Assembly (NCBI RefSeq): GCF_012932915.1
Contig: NZ_VCQU01000011.1
Location: forward strand, 62,001-126,000
Length of the DNA stretch: 64,000 bases
Reading direction: 5' to 3'
Source: Antrihabitans stalactiti
GTDB lineage: Bacteria > Actinomycetota > Actinomycetes > Mycobacteriales > Mycobacteriaceae
Position 1 is the stretch's first letter. Every line of letters begins with the position of its first letter. Both the position numbers and the translations under genes were made by a program. Below are positions 28,347 to 37,478 of the stretch, piece after piece. The notes under the pieces were generated by a model. It did not search any database, had not been told where the DNA came from, and saw only the letters and a program-made list of their open reading frames with translations.

Positions 28347-30168
28347 GTCGATCACCACCCATCAGGTGGCGATACAGCGCGGATGTCTCCAGCAGGTTCG
28401 TGTGAGTGCCTTCGGCGACGATGCGACCGCGGTCGAGGACGGCCACCCGATCGGCAAGGGCAGCCGTTGACGGACGGTGGGCGACGAGCAGCGTCGTCGA
28501 ATGGTGCAGCACCCGCCGCAACGCAGCTTGGACCCGTTCCTCGGTATCGACATCGAGCGCCGACAGCGGATCGTCGAGGACAAGGACGCGCGGCTTGGCG
28601 AGAACCGCCCTCGCCAACGCCAGCCGCTGACGCTGACCGCCGGACAAACTGAGCCCTTGCTCACCGATCCGCGTGTCCAATCCCCACGGCAGCGCGTCGA
28701 CGAACTCGGTCGCGTGCGCGAGTTCGAGAGCTGTTCTGATCTCGTCGTCGGTCGCGTCAGGCTTACCGAGCGCGACGTTTTCGCGCACGCTCGCCGAAAA
28801 CAGCACGGGCTCTTCGAAAGCCACCGACACGAAGGACCGCAGGTCCGCCAAGCGCAGCGACCTGATGTCGATTCCGTCGACCGTGATGGATCCGGCCGTC
28901 ACGTCGAACAGTCGAGGGACCAGATTCAGCAGTGCAGTCTTGCCGCTGCCGGTGGCGCCGACCAGAGCGAGCGTCTCCCCCGGTTCGACCACGAGGCTGA
29001 CATCGCGCAGTTGCGAACGCCTGGCATCGGGAAACGTGAAGCCGACGTGTTCGAACCGCAGTTCGCCGGTCAGTGGGGCAGGCAATTCGGCCGGTTGGAC
29101 AGGTTCGTGGATCGCAACCGGGGTGTCGATGATTTCCCAGAACCGGTCGGCGGCGGTGCGAGCATTGTTCAACTCCGCCAACAGAAATCCGAACGACTCG
29201 ATGGGCCACTGGATGAAGGTGGCGAGGGTGATCCCCGCGACGACCGTCCCGAGCGTCATCGTGCCGTCGACGATTCCATGCGCGCCGACAGCGAGCATCA
29301 ACGCAATGGAAACCGGCGGCAGGCTGACGATCGTCGACCAGAGTGCCGCGCCATAGCGGACCTTCGTCAGCTCGATCGATTTGAGCTCGTGCGACTGCCG
29401 GGCGAAACGCCAGCCCACATACGCACCACGACCGAACGCCTTGACGACGCGGATGCCTTGGACCGCCTCTTCGACGGTCGTAGCGACATCGCCGGATTGG
29501 TCCTGCGCGCGCCGAGCAGCGATTCGGTACAACCGCTCGAAGCGAATGCAGGCGAACAGCAATGGAATTGCGAACGCCAGCTCGATCAACCCGAAAGCCG
29601 GGTTCAGCACGAACAACGCTACGACTCCGACAACGACGATTGCGGAGTTGGTGACGATGAACGGCGCGATGAAGGCGACGAAGCGACGCATCGTCGACAT
29701 GTCACCGATCGCGCGCGACAGCAGCTGGCCTGAATCCCAACTGTCGTGCACGCCGACCGACAACGCCTGCAGCGTGCGGAAAAGCTTGGCGCGCATGTTG
29801 ATTTCGAACTGGCTCGACGTGTGCGCGACCAACCAGCGCCGACCCCACACACCGGCGGCGTCGAGCACACCGAGTGCGAGGACCAACAGCACCGGCCACC
29901 ACAACGCATCAAGGTTTCCGTCGGCAATGGGCCCGTCGATGATGCGCGCCGTGACGAGCGGGATGACGATTCCGGTGAGCATGGCGACGAACGACAGCCC
30001 GATTGCGCCTGCCAGGGTGAACCGGAACGGGCGAATGTACGGCCAGAACCGACGGAGCGAGTGGCGTCGGCGAGGCTGCTCCGGCGTCGGCTCGACCCCG
30101 GACTGCAATCGCTCGTCTTCTTCGAGCAGATCCCAGACCGGCGCACGAACGTCAGTCGTCGCGGTCAC
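28333..30168 (-). CDS. Heterodimeric ABC exporter, degenerate-site subunit
   Basis: The 611-residue partner begins at GTG 30168, just after an AAGGGGG ribosome binding site. The frame open to 30480 upstream is not protein-like. Six membrane helices are followed by an NBD with Walker A GATGSGKT, signature LSGGQRQ and H-loop VAHR. Walker B ends LVLDDPLSALD, with Asp for the catalytic Glu. The site built from this Walker B and the partner's LSAGQ should hydrolyse ATP poorly. It is the first gene of the two-gene operon. The substrate is unknown. Confidence 0.87.
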   Translation of the reverse strand: MTATTDVRAPVWDLLEEDERLQSGVEPTPEQPRRRHSLRRFWPYIRPFRFTLAGAIGLSFVAMLTGIVIPLVTARIIDGPIADGNLDALWWPVLLVLALGVLDAAGVWGRRWLVAHTSSQFEINMRAKLFRTLQALSVGVHDSWDSGQLLSRAIGDMSTMRRFVAFIAPFIVTNSAIVVVGVVALFVLNPAFGLIELAFAIPLLFACIRFERLYRIAARRAQDQSGDVATTVEEAVQGIRVVKAFGRGAYVGWRFARQSHELKSIELTKVRYGAALWSTIVSLPPVSIALMLAVGAHGIVDGTMTLGTVVAGITLATFIQWPIESFGFLLAELNNARTAADRFWEIIDTPVAIHEPVQPAELPAPLTGELRFEHVGFTFPDARRSQLRDVSLVVEPGETLALVGATGSGKTALLNLVPRLFDVTAGSITVDGIDIRSLRLADLRSFVSVAFEEPVLFSASVRENVALGKPDATDDEIRTALELAHATEFVDALPWGLDTRIGEQGLSLSGGQRQRLALARAVLAKPRVLVLDDPLSALDVDTEERVQAALRRVLHHSTTLLVAHRPSTAALADRVAVLDRGRIVAEGTHTNLLETSALYRHLMGGDRHGGE

Positions 30169-30329
30169 CGAAACCCCCTTCAGGCTTGTTTTGGATGCTC
30201 CCACGGGGTACCGACAGCTCCAACCGATTTTCCGCGCCGGGCATTCCAGCGTCGCTGCGCAAAGCTGTCGGTGATCTCGAGTAACGTTCGGTTGCAAATC
30301 CCCAATCGCACGAGACGCGGAAGGACGCT

Positions 30330-31493
30330 GTGACTGCTGGCGGAAGCATGGTCGGGCTGTTCGCCGGCATCGGTGGGCTCGAACTCGGCTTGAGCGAACA
30401 CGGCTGGCGCACAGAGCTGTTGTGCGAGATCGATCCAGGCGCTCAGGCCGTGTTGCGCAACCGATTCGCCGATGTCCCACTGCATTCCGACGTCACCCGG
30501 CTACGCGCTCTCCCGGCAGATACCGAACTCGTCGCGGCCGGCTTTCCTTGTCAGGATCTATCTCAGGCAGGCAAGACGGCTGGCATCACCGGCGCCCGGT
30601 CCGGGCTGGTCGACGAGGTTTTTCGGCTGGTCAAGCGCAAGCGAGGTCCGCGTTGGCTGCTCATCGAGAACGTGCCGTTCATGCTCCAACTCGGCCGCGG
30701 GGCCGCGATGCGCCACATCACCGACGCGCTGGAGGATCTCGGCTACACCTGGGCATATCGCGTCGTCGATGCCCGCGCTTTCGGGCTGCCCCAACGTCGG
30801 CAGCGGGTGCTGATGCTCGCGTCGCGCACCGAGGATCCACGCGAGATCCTGTTCGCCGAAGACGCTCCGCCGGAGGTCGTTATCGACGACGGGGCGCACC
30901 CCTGCGGGTTCTATTGGACCGAAGGCATCCGTGGGCTCGGGTGGGCGGTGAACGCGGTCCCGACGCTCAAAGGCGGCTCGACGATCGGCATCGCCAGCCC
31001 GCCGGCCGTCAGGCTGCCGTCCGGCGAAATCGTCACACCGGGGATCACCGATGCCGAGCGATTGCAGGGCTTCGACCCGGATTGGACCGCTCCGGCCACC
31101 GACGCGCTCGGGGTCAGGCAGGGCCACCGCTGGAAGTTGGTCGGCAATGCGGTCAGCGTGCGGATGGCGTCGTGGGTCGGCAATCGACTGGCAGATCCCA
31201 CGCCGTACGTCGCGACGAACGAGTCACTACTCCTGCCTGGGCAGCGGTGGCCGACAGCGGCATGGGGGCGTGATCGCGTGTCTTATCGTGTGCCCATGTC
31301 GACGTGGCCCGTGCAGGCACCGTATGAGGATCTTGCCGGGTTCCTCGACGAAACTCGGCTGCTCTCGGCGCGGGCGACCGCCGGCTTCCTCCGGCGAACT
31401 CAGCAGGGCAACTTGCGGTTTCCGCCTGGCTTTCTGACTGATGTGGAAAATCACCTCGACAGAATGGGCGGATATCCCGAGGTCGCCGCATGA
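30330..31493 (+). CDS. DNA (cytosine-5) methyltransferase
   Basis: The 387-residue enzyme shows the ordered C5-methyltransferase motifs: FAGIGGLELGL (motif I, SAM binding), GFPCQDLSQAG (motif IV, catalytic Cys), ENVPFM (motif VI), QRRQRV (motif VIII) and LVGNAVSVRMA (motif X). The target-recognition part lies between motifs VIII and X. It probably protects the genome from the enzyme encoded next, which overlaps it by four bases. A Vsr mismatch nuclease gene downstream fits, because Vsr repairs T:G mismatches caused by deamination of 5-methylcytosine. The start is GTG 30330 with a GGAAGGA site upstream. Confidence 0.92.
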   Translation: MTAGGSMVGLFAGIGGLELGLSEHGWRTELLCEIDPGAQAVLRNRFADVPLHSDVTRLRALPADTELVAAGFPCQDLSQAGKTAGITGARSGLVDEVFRLVKRKRGPRWLLIENVPFMLQLGRGAAMRHITDALEDLGYTWAYRVVDARAFGLPQRRQRVLMLASRTEDPREILFAEDAPPEVVIDDGAHPCGFYWTEGIRGLGWAVNAVPTLKGGSTIGIASPPAVRLPSGEIVTPGITDAERLQGFDPDWTAPATDALGVRQGHRWKLVGNAVSVRMASWVGNRLADPTPYVATNESLLLPGQRWPTAAWGRDRVSYRVPMSTWPVQAPYEDLAGFLDETRLLSARATAGFLRRTQQGNLRFPPGFLTDVENHLDRMGGYPEVAA

Positions 31494-32341
31494 CGGATGG
31501 GCTGTTTCCACTGCCCGTCGTGCCCACGCCACCGCCGCTGGCACAGGCGCTGCGCCGGTCGGGAACCAAACCGCCCCCCGATGGCGACCGCGCAGCGAAG
31601 AAGAACTACGCGCAGCGACTGTCCAATCACCTCGCACAAACGGTGGCAGACGCCTTGCGGCCGCTGTACCCGGACATCACGCCGACCGCAGGCGGCTTGG
31701 GGCAGGAAGCGACCGTCGACGTCGCGAAAGGCCGAAAGCGCTTGGACGTCAAGGCCGTCGACCCGACCCTCGGCCTCATCTTGTGCGTGTCGATCAAGAC
31801 CTACAGCTTCCAGGACTACAGCCCGACCACCGGGAAGCTCGGCCGATGGACCAAGAACATCGTCCGCAACGACCATGAACTTCGCGGCGAGGCGATGGTC
31901 CTACACCAGCGCCAGCCGTACAGCGTTCTCATCGCCGTGATGTTCGAGCCGCTCACCACCTGTGACGACGGCGACCCGACGAAACAGAGCGACAGCGCCA
32001 AATCGTCGTTCGCACATCAGGCGACAACGCTGTCGAAACGGTCCGGGCGTGGCAAACGAGCCGTGGTCGGCGACGGCGTCTACGCCGGACGTGGGCGGAT
32101 GTGGGTCGACCTCGGTGCCGACGACACTCGCTACGACCTCTTCGAGAAGGTGTACATCGGGCTCTACGACTCCGACGGCGCGGTGCGCTTCTTCGATGTC
32201 GACGAACCGCCGCCACGCAATGGACGGCCACCGGACTCGGCGACGAAGTCTTTCGACGAATTCGTCGAGGCGGTCCATCACGAAGTCGAGAATCGCAATC
32301 GATTCGCCCCGACCTGGTCGGACCTCGACGGCGACGAGTAA
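31490..32341 (+). CDS. Putative restriction endonuclease of the adjacent methyltransferase
   Basis: The 283-residue protein overlaps the methyltransferase stop as ATGA and is followed by a Vsr gene, the place of a type II restriction enzyme. I see only a weak nuclease core: GQEATVDVAKGRKRLDVK followed by LGLILCVSIKTYSF, which could be a PD-(D/E)XK variant with Ser-X-Lys in place of Glu-X-Lys. No HNH or GIY-YIG motif is visible. The assignment rests mainly on context. The recognition sequence cannot be inferred. Confidence 0.6.
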   Translation: MTDGLFPLPVVPTPPPLAQALRRSGTKPPPDGDRAAKKNYAQRLSNHLAQTVADALRPLYPDITPTAGGLGQEATVDVAKGRKRLDVKAVDPTLGLILCVSIKTYSFQDYSPTTGKLGRWTKNIVRNDHELRGEAMVLHQRQPYSVLIAVMFEPLTTCDDGDPTKQSDSAKSSFAHQATTLSKRSGRGKRAVVGDGVYAGRGRMWVDLGADDTRYDLFEKVYIGLYDSDGAVRFFDVDEPPPRNGRPPDSATKSFDEFVEAVHHEVENRNRFAPTWSDLDGDE

Positions 32342-32478
32342 AGGGAGTTCAGGGCCGCCTTCTGCGCCCTTATGGATCGAATCTATGCAGTTCAGAGGGG
32401 TATTTCAGCGTTCGATAAGGGGCGAGATAGCGGGCTCGGTCAATCTTTGTATTACAAGACCGAGTAAAGGAAACCCCA

Positions 32479-32862
32479 ATGAACAAGATCCTCGCCCGCG
32501 CGGCCGTCATCACTGCAGCCGCTGGAGCAGCCCTCGCCCTCGCGACCGCCCCCGCCAACGCGGCCGTCGATAACTACGGGTCGATCGCTTACTCCCCCAC
32601 CACCGGCAACGTCGGCTGGTCCTACGACTACGCCAACCGCGCCACCGCCGAGGCAGTAGCCACCGGCTACTGCAACGCCTCCGACTGCCAGGCCGTCGTG
32701 TGGTTCTACAACGGCTGCGGCGCACTGTCGGTCGCATCCGACGGCGCCTACGGCTGGGGGTACGCCCCGACCCGCGAGGGCGCCGAGTACCACGCGCTCC
32801 GCAACACCCCCGGACCGAACGGACACATCGTCCGCTGGGTCTGCACCACTGGTCACCAGTAA
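32479..32862 (+). CDS. Secreted DUF4189 protein
   Basis: The 127-residue protein has a Sec signal peptide (MNKILARAAVITAAAGAAL, cleavage near APANAAV, residue 29). A single DUF4189-type domain follows: YGSIAYSPTTGNVGWSYDYANRATAEA, then CNASDCQAVVWFYNGCGAL, with a final CTTGHQ. Four or five cysteines are probably paired. Such domains occur in secreted proteins of mycobacteria and rhodococci with unknown function. It is inserted between the putative restriction gene and vsr, with its own 137-base upstream region, so it may be a later addition to that locus. Confidence 0.8.
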   Translation: MNKILARAAVITAAAGAALALATAPANAAVDNYGSIAYSPTTGNVGWSYDYANRATAEAVATGYCNASDCQAVVWFYNGCGALSVASDGAYGWGYAPTREGAEYHALRNTPGPNGHIVRWVCTTGHQ

Positions 32863-32940
32863 GCCGCATTTGCGATCTGTGCCCGGTTGGCCGACAGGCT
32901 GACCGGGCACGGTCTTGTCCGGGGCGCCTACCGTGGACCT

Positions 32941-33351
32941 GTGCCGTCGACGGACCCTGCCACCAGCGCCCGGTTGGCAAAACAGCGCCGTCGTGACACG
33001 GCGCCGGAAGTGGCGCTGCGCAGAGAACTCCACCGCCGCGGGCTGCGGTTCTTCGTCGATCGAGCGCCACTACCAGGGCTGCGTCGCCGCGCTGACCTCG
33101 TCTTTCCTCGGCTGCGGGTCGCCGTGTATGTCGATGGGTGCTTCTGGCACAGCTGTCCTCAGCACGCGACCCACCCGAAGAACAATGCGGATTGGTGGGC
33201 GGCGAAACTCGCGGCGAACGTCGCGCGGGACCGCGATACCGACGCCAGGCTCGCCGAGTCAGGTTGGCAGGTGGTTCGGGTGTGGGAACACGTTGCACCC
33301 GACGTTGCGGCAGACGTCGTACAGGCCGCGTTGAAACCGCGATTACCCTGA
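32941..33351 (+). CDS. vsr: Very short patch repair endonuclease
   Basis: Vsr nicks DNA 5' of the T in T:G mismatches that arise when 5-methylcytosine deaminates. The 136 residues carry the family motifs: TAPEVALRRELHRRGLRF, RRRADLVFPRLRVAVYVDGCFWHSCPQHATHPKNN (catalytic Asp and the zinc/His-Cys cluster) and WQVVRVWEH. GTG 32941 is preferred to 32887 because it matches family length. It follows the C5-methyltransferase and putative restriction gene, completing an M-R-Vsr set. Confidence 0.9.
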   Translation: MPSTDPATSARLAKQRRRDTAPEVALRRELHRRGLRFFVDRAPLPGLRRRADLVFPRLRVAVYVDGCFWHSCPQHATHPKNNADWWAAKLAANVARDRDTDARLAESGWQVVRVWEHVAPDVAADVVQAALKPRLP

Positions 33352-33356
33352 ACTCG

Positions 33357-34058
33357 ATGACAACGCCGTCGAGCACCCGGATGATCGCCGCCGTGCGGAC
33401 GGCGTTGGCGCTCGCAATCGTCGTTGCCGGGATCGCATATTCCTCCTGGCTACTCGAATATGTTCTGCACACGGGCCTCGACCCGACGACCTCGTTCTTG
33501 AGCGAACTCGATGCAGTCGGTCAGCGTTATCGCGATGTCTTCTCGATCGCCGACACGGTGTCAGGTTCCCTGCTCGCCGCGTCGGCGGTAGCCGCACTGT
33601 TCGTCCTGCCCCGTAAAAAGCTCGCCACCGTCGGCTGGGTTGCGCTGTTCGTTTTCGGCGTTGCCACGATTGCCGACGCAAACCTGCCGATTACGTGCGT
33701 CCCGAGCGCGCTGCACCCGTGCCCGTCCGAACCAAGTGGGCTGTTCCCGCAGCTCCACCACATTCATGCCCTGACCAGCACTGTTGCCGTCAACGCGATC
33801 TTCATCGCCATGATCGCCTTCACATGGGCCGAGTTCAGGTACGGCGGTTGGCATGCTCTTCGTGCCACCGGCTTGGTGCTGTTGATCTGCGCATCGACGA
33901 CGACCGCATGGCTGCTGATCGCCGATAATCTGCCGGGCGATTACGCCCTCGGTGTCGCGCAGCGTGTGCAGGTCGGCGGCTTCTCGCTGTGGCTCGTCAC
34001 GTTGGGCGTTGCGGTGTGGCGATCGCCTACGCTGCGGCATCATGAGCGATCGGATTAA
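33357..34058 (+). CDS. DUF998-family membrane protein
   Basis: The 233-residue protein has six predicted membrane helices, starting ALALAIVVAGIAYSSWLLEYVL. It includes the DUF998 pattern with SFLSELDAVGQ after helix 1 and a short Cys-containing loop (PITCVPSALHPCPSE) in the middle. The function of the family is unknown. ATG 33357 follows the vsr stop by five bases, and its 3' end overlaps the RidA-like gene by 17 bases, so the three may be transcribed together. Confidence 0.75.
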   Translation: MTTPSSTRMIAAVRTALALAIVVAGIAYSSWLLEYVLHTGLDPTTSFLSELDAVGQRYRDVFSIADTVSGSLLAASAVAALFVLPRKKLATVGWVALFVFGVATIADANLPITCVPSALHPCPSEPSGLFPQLHHIHALTSTVAVNAIFIAMIAFTWAEFRYGGWHALRATGLVLLICASTTTAWLLIADNLPGDYALGVAQRVQVGGFSLWLVTLGVAVWRSPTLRHHERSD

Positions 34059-34440
34059 CGTTCCCTCGGGGGGAACTTTCGAAGCTACCGTCGGGTACTC
34101 ACGCGCGGTCCGCGTCGGCGATCAGATCTGGGTCGCGGGGACGACGGCCGAGCTCCCGGACGGCACGGCGGTCGGGGGTGACGACATCGGCGCCCAAGCC
34201 CGTGAAGCCCTCCGCAGAATCGTCGCGGCACTTGCCGAGGTCGGCGCCGGGCCTGAACACGTCGTGCGGACCAGGATGTTCGTGACGGATATCGGCCGGT
34301 GGTCCGAGGTCGGCGACGCGCACGGCGAGGTTTTCGCAGACGCGCGACCTGCGGCGACGATGGTCGAGGTGAAGGCTCTGATCACGCAGGCACTCATGGT
34401 CGAGATCGAGGTCGACGCGGTCGTGCACGACGGTCGTTGA
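34042..34440 (+). CDS. RidA-family protein
   Basis: The 132-residue protein has the YjgF/YER057c/UK114 fold signature. It begins with INVPSGGTFEATVGYSRAVRVGDQIWVAGTTA and continues with EHVVRTRMFVTDIGRW. The usual C-terminal motif region reads RPAATMVEVKALITQALMVEIEVDAVV. The catalytic arginine position (R-T-R-M) is present. RidA members deaminate reactive enamines or imines; some subfamilies do other hydrolysis. The start ATG 34042 lies inside the end of the DUF998 gene. Confidence 0.85.
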   Translation: MSDRINVPSGGTFEATVGYSRAVRVGDQIWVAGTTAELPDGTAVGGDDIGAQAREALRRIVAALAEVGAGPEHVVRTRMFVTDIGRWSEVGDAHGEVFADARPAATMVEVKALITQALMVEIEVDAVVHDGR

Positions 34441-34509
34441 CACCGCTGCGCGATACTGAGAGATTAGATGTGTCTTTGCATCACCGCCGATGCGAACGGG
34501 AAGGCTCAC

Positions 34510-35358
34510 ATGACTCTCGCCCACGCGCAGACATCTCGTCAGGCCCCTGACGGCGACTTCGATATCACCGAGTACATCGATGGCGTCGCGGGCCTCCTGG
34601 GCGGCACGGCGAATGTGATCATGCAGCTCAGCAGCCCGCCGGTCGGCCATGGCGTCGCCGAAAGTACCGTCGACTGGGGCAAAGTGAAGCTGCATCCGGT
34701 CAAGCGCTTGCGCACCACGCTGGCCTACATCGCCGTCGCCCTGGAAGGCACAGAAGCCGAGCGCGAGTACTACCGAAACGAAGTCAACCGCAGCCATCGC
34801 AACGTCCGGTCCGGACCCGACAGCCCGGTCAAATACAACGCGTTCGACCCGAAACTGCAGCTTTGGGTTGCCGCCTGCATCTATTGGGGCCTGGTCGACA
34901 TGGTCGAGAAATTGCACGGTCCCCTCGATGACGCCGAAGCAGATGCGATGTACCACTACTGCTCGCGCCTGGGGACGACGCTGCAGATGCCCGAGTCCAT
35001 GTGGCCGGCGGACCGCGCAGCTTTCGATGCGTACTGGAACCGGACGGTGGCAACGAAGTCGATCGACCCAGTCGTGCGCGAGTACCTCTACGACCTGGTC
35101 ATGCTCGGTTTCATGCCGTGGCCGATTCGAATATTCGGCCCGCTACAACGGTTCGTCGTGACCGGCGTCTTACCGCAGAAGTTTCGAGACGAGATGCAAT
35201 TGCGGTGGACCGACGAGGATCAACGCCGATTCGATCGAGCATTACGGGTGATCGGTGCAGTCAATCGCAGACTGCCCGGACCGGTCAGGCGTTTTCCGAG
35301 CAATTTCTACTTGATGGAAACGCGGTTCCGAATCCGCTACAACAAGGCAATCGTCTAG
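34510..35358 (+). CDS. MpaB-type (DUF2236) putative haem oxygenase
   Basis: The 282-residue protein belongs to the oxygenase MpaB / latex-clearing-protein-like family. It shows VIMQLSSPPVGHGVAEST near residue 40 and the helix with REYYRNEVNRSHRNV, which carries the His and Arg/Lys thought to bind and support haem b. LQLWVAACIYWGLVDMVEKL and the later DLVMLGFMPWPIRIFGP follow. Some members are haem-dependent oxygenases or peroxygenases. ATG 34510 has a GGGAAGG site upstream and is preferred to 34468. The substrate is unknown. Confidence 0.75.
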   Translation: MTLAHAQTSRQAPDGDFDITEYIDGVAGLLGGTANVIMQLSSPPVGHGVAESTVDWGKVKLHPVKRLRTTLAYIAVALEGTEAEREYYRNEVNRSHRNVRSGPDSPVKYNAFDPKLQLWVAACIYWGLVDMVEKLHGPLDDAEADAMYHYCSRLGTTLQMPESMWPADRAAFDAYWNRTVATKSIDPVVREYLYDLVMLGFMPWPIRIFGPLQRFVVTGVLPQKFRDEMQLRWTDEDQRRFDRALRVIGAVNRRLPGPVRRFPSNFYLMETRFRIRYNKAIV

Positions 35359-35894
35359 ACCGGCGAATCGTAGTTGCGGTCGAACGCCGTTTCGATCCAG
35401 TCCTTCGCGTCTCTTGGATCCGTCGGTTGTAGCGATCCCTGTGCCGACCGCCGTTCGGCCATGGCTGCGGAGCGGTCGTGCGCTGCGGTCAGCTTTCCGT
35501 TGTCGAAGAGCAATTCGACCACCCGCTCGTACTTCCACGCTGGGTGAAAACCCATGTGCACGTACAGTTCCCGAAGAAATCCGGCACCGAGCAGCAGTCC
35601 GCCGGTGAACGGCACAGGCTCCCGTATCGGGGCGTATACGGTCCCGCTGCCGGTCTGCACCCGCGCTCCGAACAGCTTCGCAGGAGGGTCGTCCATCCCA
35701 ACCTGCAGCGACGTCAGAAAGAGCTCCTTCTCGGCGACGGTGTAGCCGCAGATGTAGCCCCGCCAGCAGGCGGTGTGGATCATGCGGACCGCCAACCCGT
35801 GTTCGGCCGGGTCGAACAAACCGGCGCCGCCTACCCCGACGAGGGAGTAGTCGGCGCCGTCGTAGAACACCGAATCGTGAATCTGTGCGGTCAC
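35355..35894 (-). CDS. Conserved hypothetical protein
   Basis: The 179-residue soluble protein starts MTAQIHDSVFYDGADYSLVG. It has a TACWRGYICGY segment near residue 42 and PPAKLFGARVQTGSGTVYAP further on. No signal peptide, membrane helix or known catalytic motif is visible. Its stop overlaps the convergent MpaB-like gene by four bases. I do not recognise the family; the sequence is well-composed and probably a real gene. Confidence 0.65.
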   Translation of the reverse strand: MTAQIHDSVFYDGADYSLVGVGGAGLFDPAEHGLAVRMIHTACWRGYICGYTVAEKELFLTSLQVGMDDPPAKLFGARVQTGSGTVYAPIREPVPFTGGLLLGAGFLRELYVHMGFHPAWKYERVVELLFDNGKLTAAHDRSAAMAERRSAQGSLQPTDPRDAKDWIETAFDRNYDSPV

Positions 35895-35918
35895 TCGATC
35901 AGTGTTGCACCGGCCAGG

Positions 35919-36464
35919 TCAGCTCGCGGCCGACTCCGGCAGCACACAGATCGCACCTTCGGAGAAGCCGGCCGGCCGCACACCGAGCGCCTGGTTGAGG
36001 CGGGCACGTTGGTTCTCCCACGCGACTTCCGCGGCCAACTCCGCCAACTGTGCCTTCGAGAGGTGCGTCAACAGCTCGTCGCGCAGTTCGTCGGACACGA
36101 TCGCAGGCGTTGCCGACATCGCTTCGGCGAACGCGATGACCAGCTTCTCGAGCTCGGTGAACACCGCAGAAGTCTTGTAAGTCCGCAGGCCGAGCAGCTT
36201 TTCCTCGGTCATCCCTTCCATGCCGGCGAGTGCCGTCGCAATATCCATGCAGAATTCGCAGTTCGCCATGCCCGCTGCCTTCGCGGTGGCGAGCGTCTTC
36301 AGCTCGGGGTCGAGCCGCCCGGACAACAGGAGCATCGTCTCGACGAACCCGGTCGCGAAGAGGTACTGCGGACGGCGAATCAGCCAGCGAACCAGATCGG
36401 ATTTGTTCTGCGTTGCCTTACCGAAGACTCGAATGTGGATCCAGATCCGCTTGAGCATTCTCAT
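35919..36464 (-). CDS. AhpD-like carboxymuconolactone decarboxylase-family protein
   Basis: The 181-residue helical protein carries the CMD/AhpD core with redox pair CEFC (ANCEFCMDIATALAGM) near residue 72. Downstream lies AELAAEVAWENQRARLNQALG. The AhpD type uses the CxxC to reduce peroxiredoxin partners. ATG 36464 has a clear AAAGGGAA ribosome binding site; the longer frame is not protein-like. It is the last gene of an operon headed by an ECF sigma factor at 37971. A peroxide or redox-stress role is therefore plausible. Confidence 0.82.
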   Translation of the reverse strand: MRMLKRIWIHIRVFGKATQNKSDLVRWLIRRPQYLFATGFVETMLLLSGRLDPELKTLATAKAAGMANCEFCMDIATALAGMEGMTEEKLLGLRTYKTSAVFTELEKLVIAFAEAMSATPAIVSDELRDELLTHLSKAQLAELAAEVAWENQRARLNQALGVRPAGFSEGAICVLPESAAS

Positions 36465-36897
36465 GGTGTTTCCCTTTCGACGGGATCGTGGCTGCCCAGA
36501 GCAGGGCAGCAGGAACAAGGGCGGCGACGACGAGCGTCGCGACGTTTCCGACTTTCTCGGCACTGGTGAGGAGGTCGGACGGGTGGGTGGCGTGGAAATA
36601 GAGATGCGCGACGGCAAAGACGAGCAGGCCGCCGATAGCGAGTTGGAACGGTCGCCGTTCGCCCCAATACGATGCGAGCAAGACCATCAGTCCGGTGGCG
36701 AGGAACCCCGTCGCCGCGTCGGTCGCCAAGTGCGCGTTGAAGGGCGGCTCGGCGGCGACGAGCATCGGTCCGAACCCTGGAAAGTTGTCGTACCAATTGC
36801 GTGGGCTGGCATATGCCCAACCACCGACGACCAGTTGCGGGATCGCAATCACGACCCCACCCACACGCACCCACTCCGATACCGATGTTCTGCTCAC
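36418..36897 (-). CDS. Four-helix membrane protein in the ECF sigma operon
   Basis: The 159-residue protein starts at GTG 36897 (VSRTSVSEWVRVGG), overlapping the stop of the anti-sigma-like gene as GTGA. Four hydrophobic segments are visible, with a conserved-looking AEPPFNAHLATDAATGF loop and VAHLYFHATHPSD. It overlaps the AhpD-like gene by 47 bases. It is possibly a membrane part of the same response. No enzyme family is recognised. Confidence 0.72.
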   Translation of the reverse strand: MSRTSVSEWVRVGGVVIAIPQLVVGGWAYASPRNWYDNFPGFGPMLVAAEPPFNAHLATDAATGFLATGLMVLLASYWGERRPFQLAIGGLLVFAVAHLYFHATHPSDLLTSAEKVGNVATLVVAALVPAALLWAATIPSKGKHHENAQADLDPHSSLR

Positions 36898-37478
36898 ACC
36901 TTGCCTTCTCGGCGAGACGCCCCGCTGTAACGCCACCAGACGACGAACATTGTGATTGCCAGCACACCTTCGGTGATGTGCAGCGCGGCTCCCCACGCGA
37001 ACACGGTCACTTCGGTGCTGCCGTGCGCGCCCAGCAGCACACCCAACGGGACGCCCGCACCGACCCCGATCGGCGTCCACCGCTTCCGAAGCCCGGCAGC
37101 ACCGACGGCGACGGCGGCAGCCATCATCGCGAAGCCGAGCTCTATCAAAGCGTGGTGCCCAGGCTCACCGATGTTGCGGGCGATCCAGTCGGTCAACAGC
37201 AAGTTGGTCACACCGTGCCAGAGGAACACAGCGGCGAGGGCAAGCGCGGCGTACTGCATAAGCGGGCGGGGGCGGTCGGATCGACGTACAGCAGCCCCGA
37301 TACGGCGCCCGAGCTTCGCGGGCGGGGTGACCCGCAGGGAGGACGCCAACCACAACACGGTCGGATCGCTGCCGACGCTGGGATGGCCTGCGAACGTGTC
37401 GCTGATCTCGCGGTCCAGCTGCTCGGCCGCAGCGAGCTCGGCTGGGTCGAATTCTCCGAAATCGTTGTCAGTCATCAC
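36894..37478 (-). CDS. Putative membrane anti-sigma factor or ECF-operon membrane protein
   Basis: The 194-residue protein has an acidic soluble N-terminal half of about 60 residues (FDPAELAAAEQLDREISDTFAGHP), followed by four hydrophobic segments. It is encoded directly after the ECF sigma gene with an 11-base overlap, the usual anti-sigma position. The zinc-binding His-X3-Cys-X2-Cys of ZAS-type anti-sigma factors is absent. If it restrains the sigma factor, it does so without zinc. The role is from context. Confidence 0.65.
   Translation of the reverse strand: MMTDNDFGEFDPAELAAAEQLDREISDTFAGHPSVGSDPTVLWLASSLRVTPPAKLGRRIGAAVRRSDRPRPLMQYAALALAAVFLWHGVTNLLLTDWIARNIGEPGHHALIELGFAMMAAAVAVGAAGLRKRWTPIGVGAGVPLGVLLGAHGSTEVTVFAWGAALHITEGVLAITMFVVWWRYSGASRREGKV

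Noticed and set aside
32341-32478. Possible recombination or attachment site between the nuclease gene and the DUF4189 gene
   Set aside because: There are no direct repeats, integrase or tRNA end nearby. The segment reads as an ordinary promoter region.
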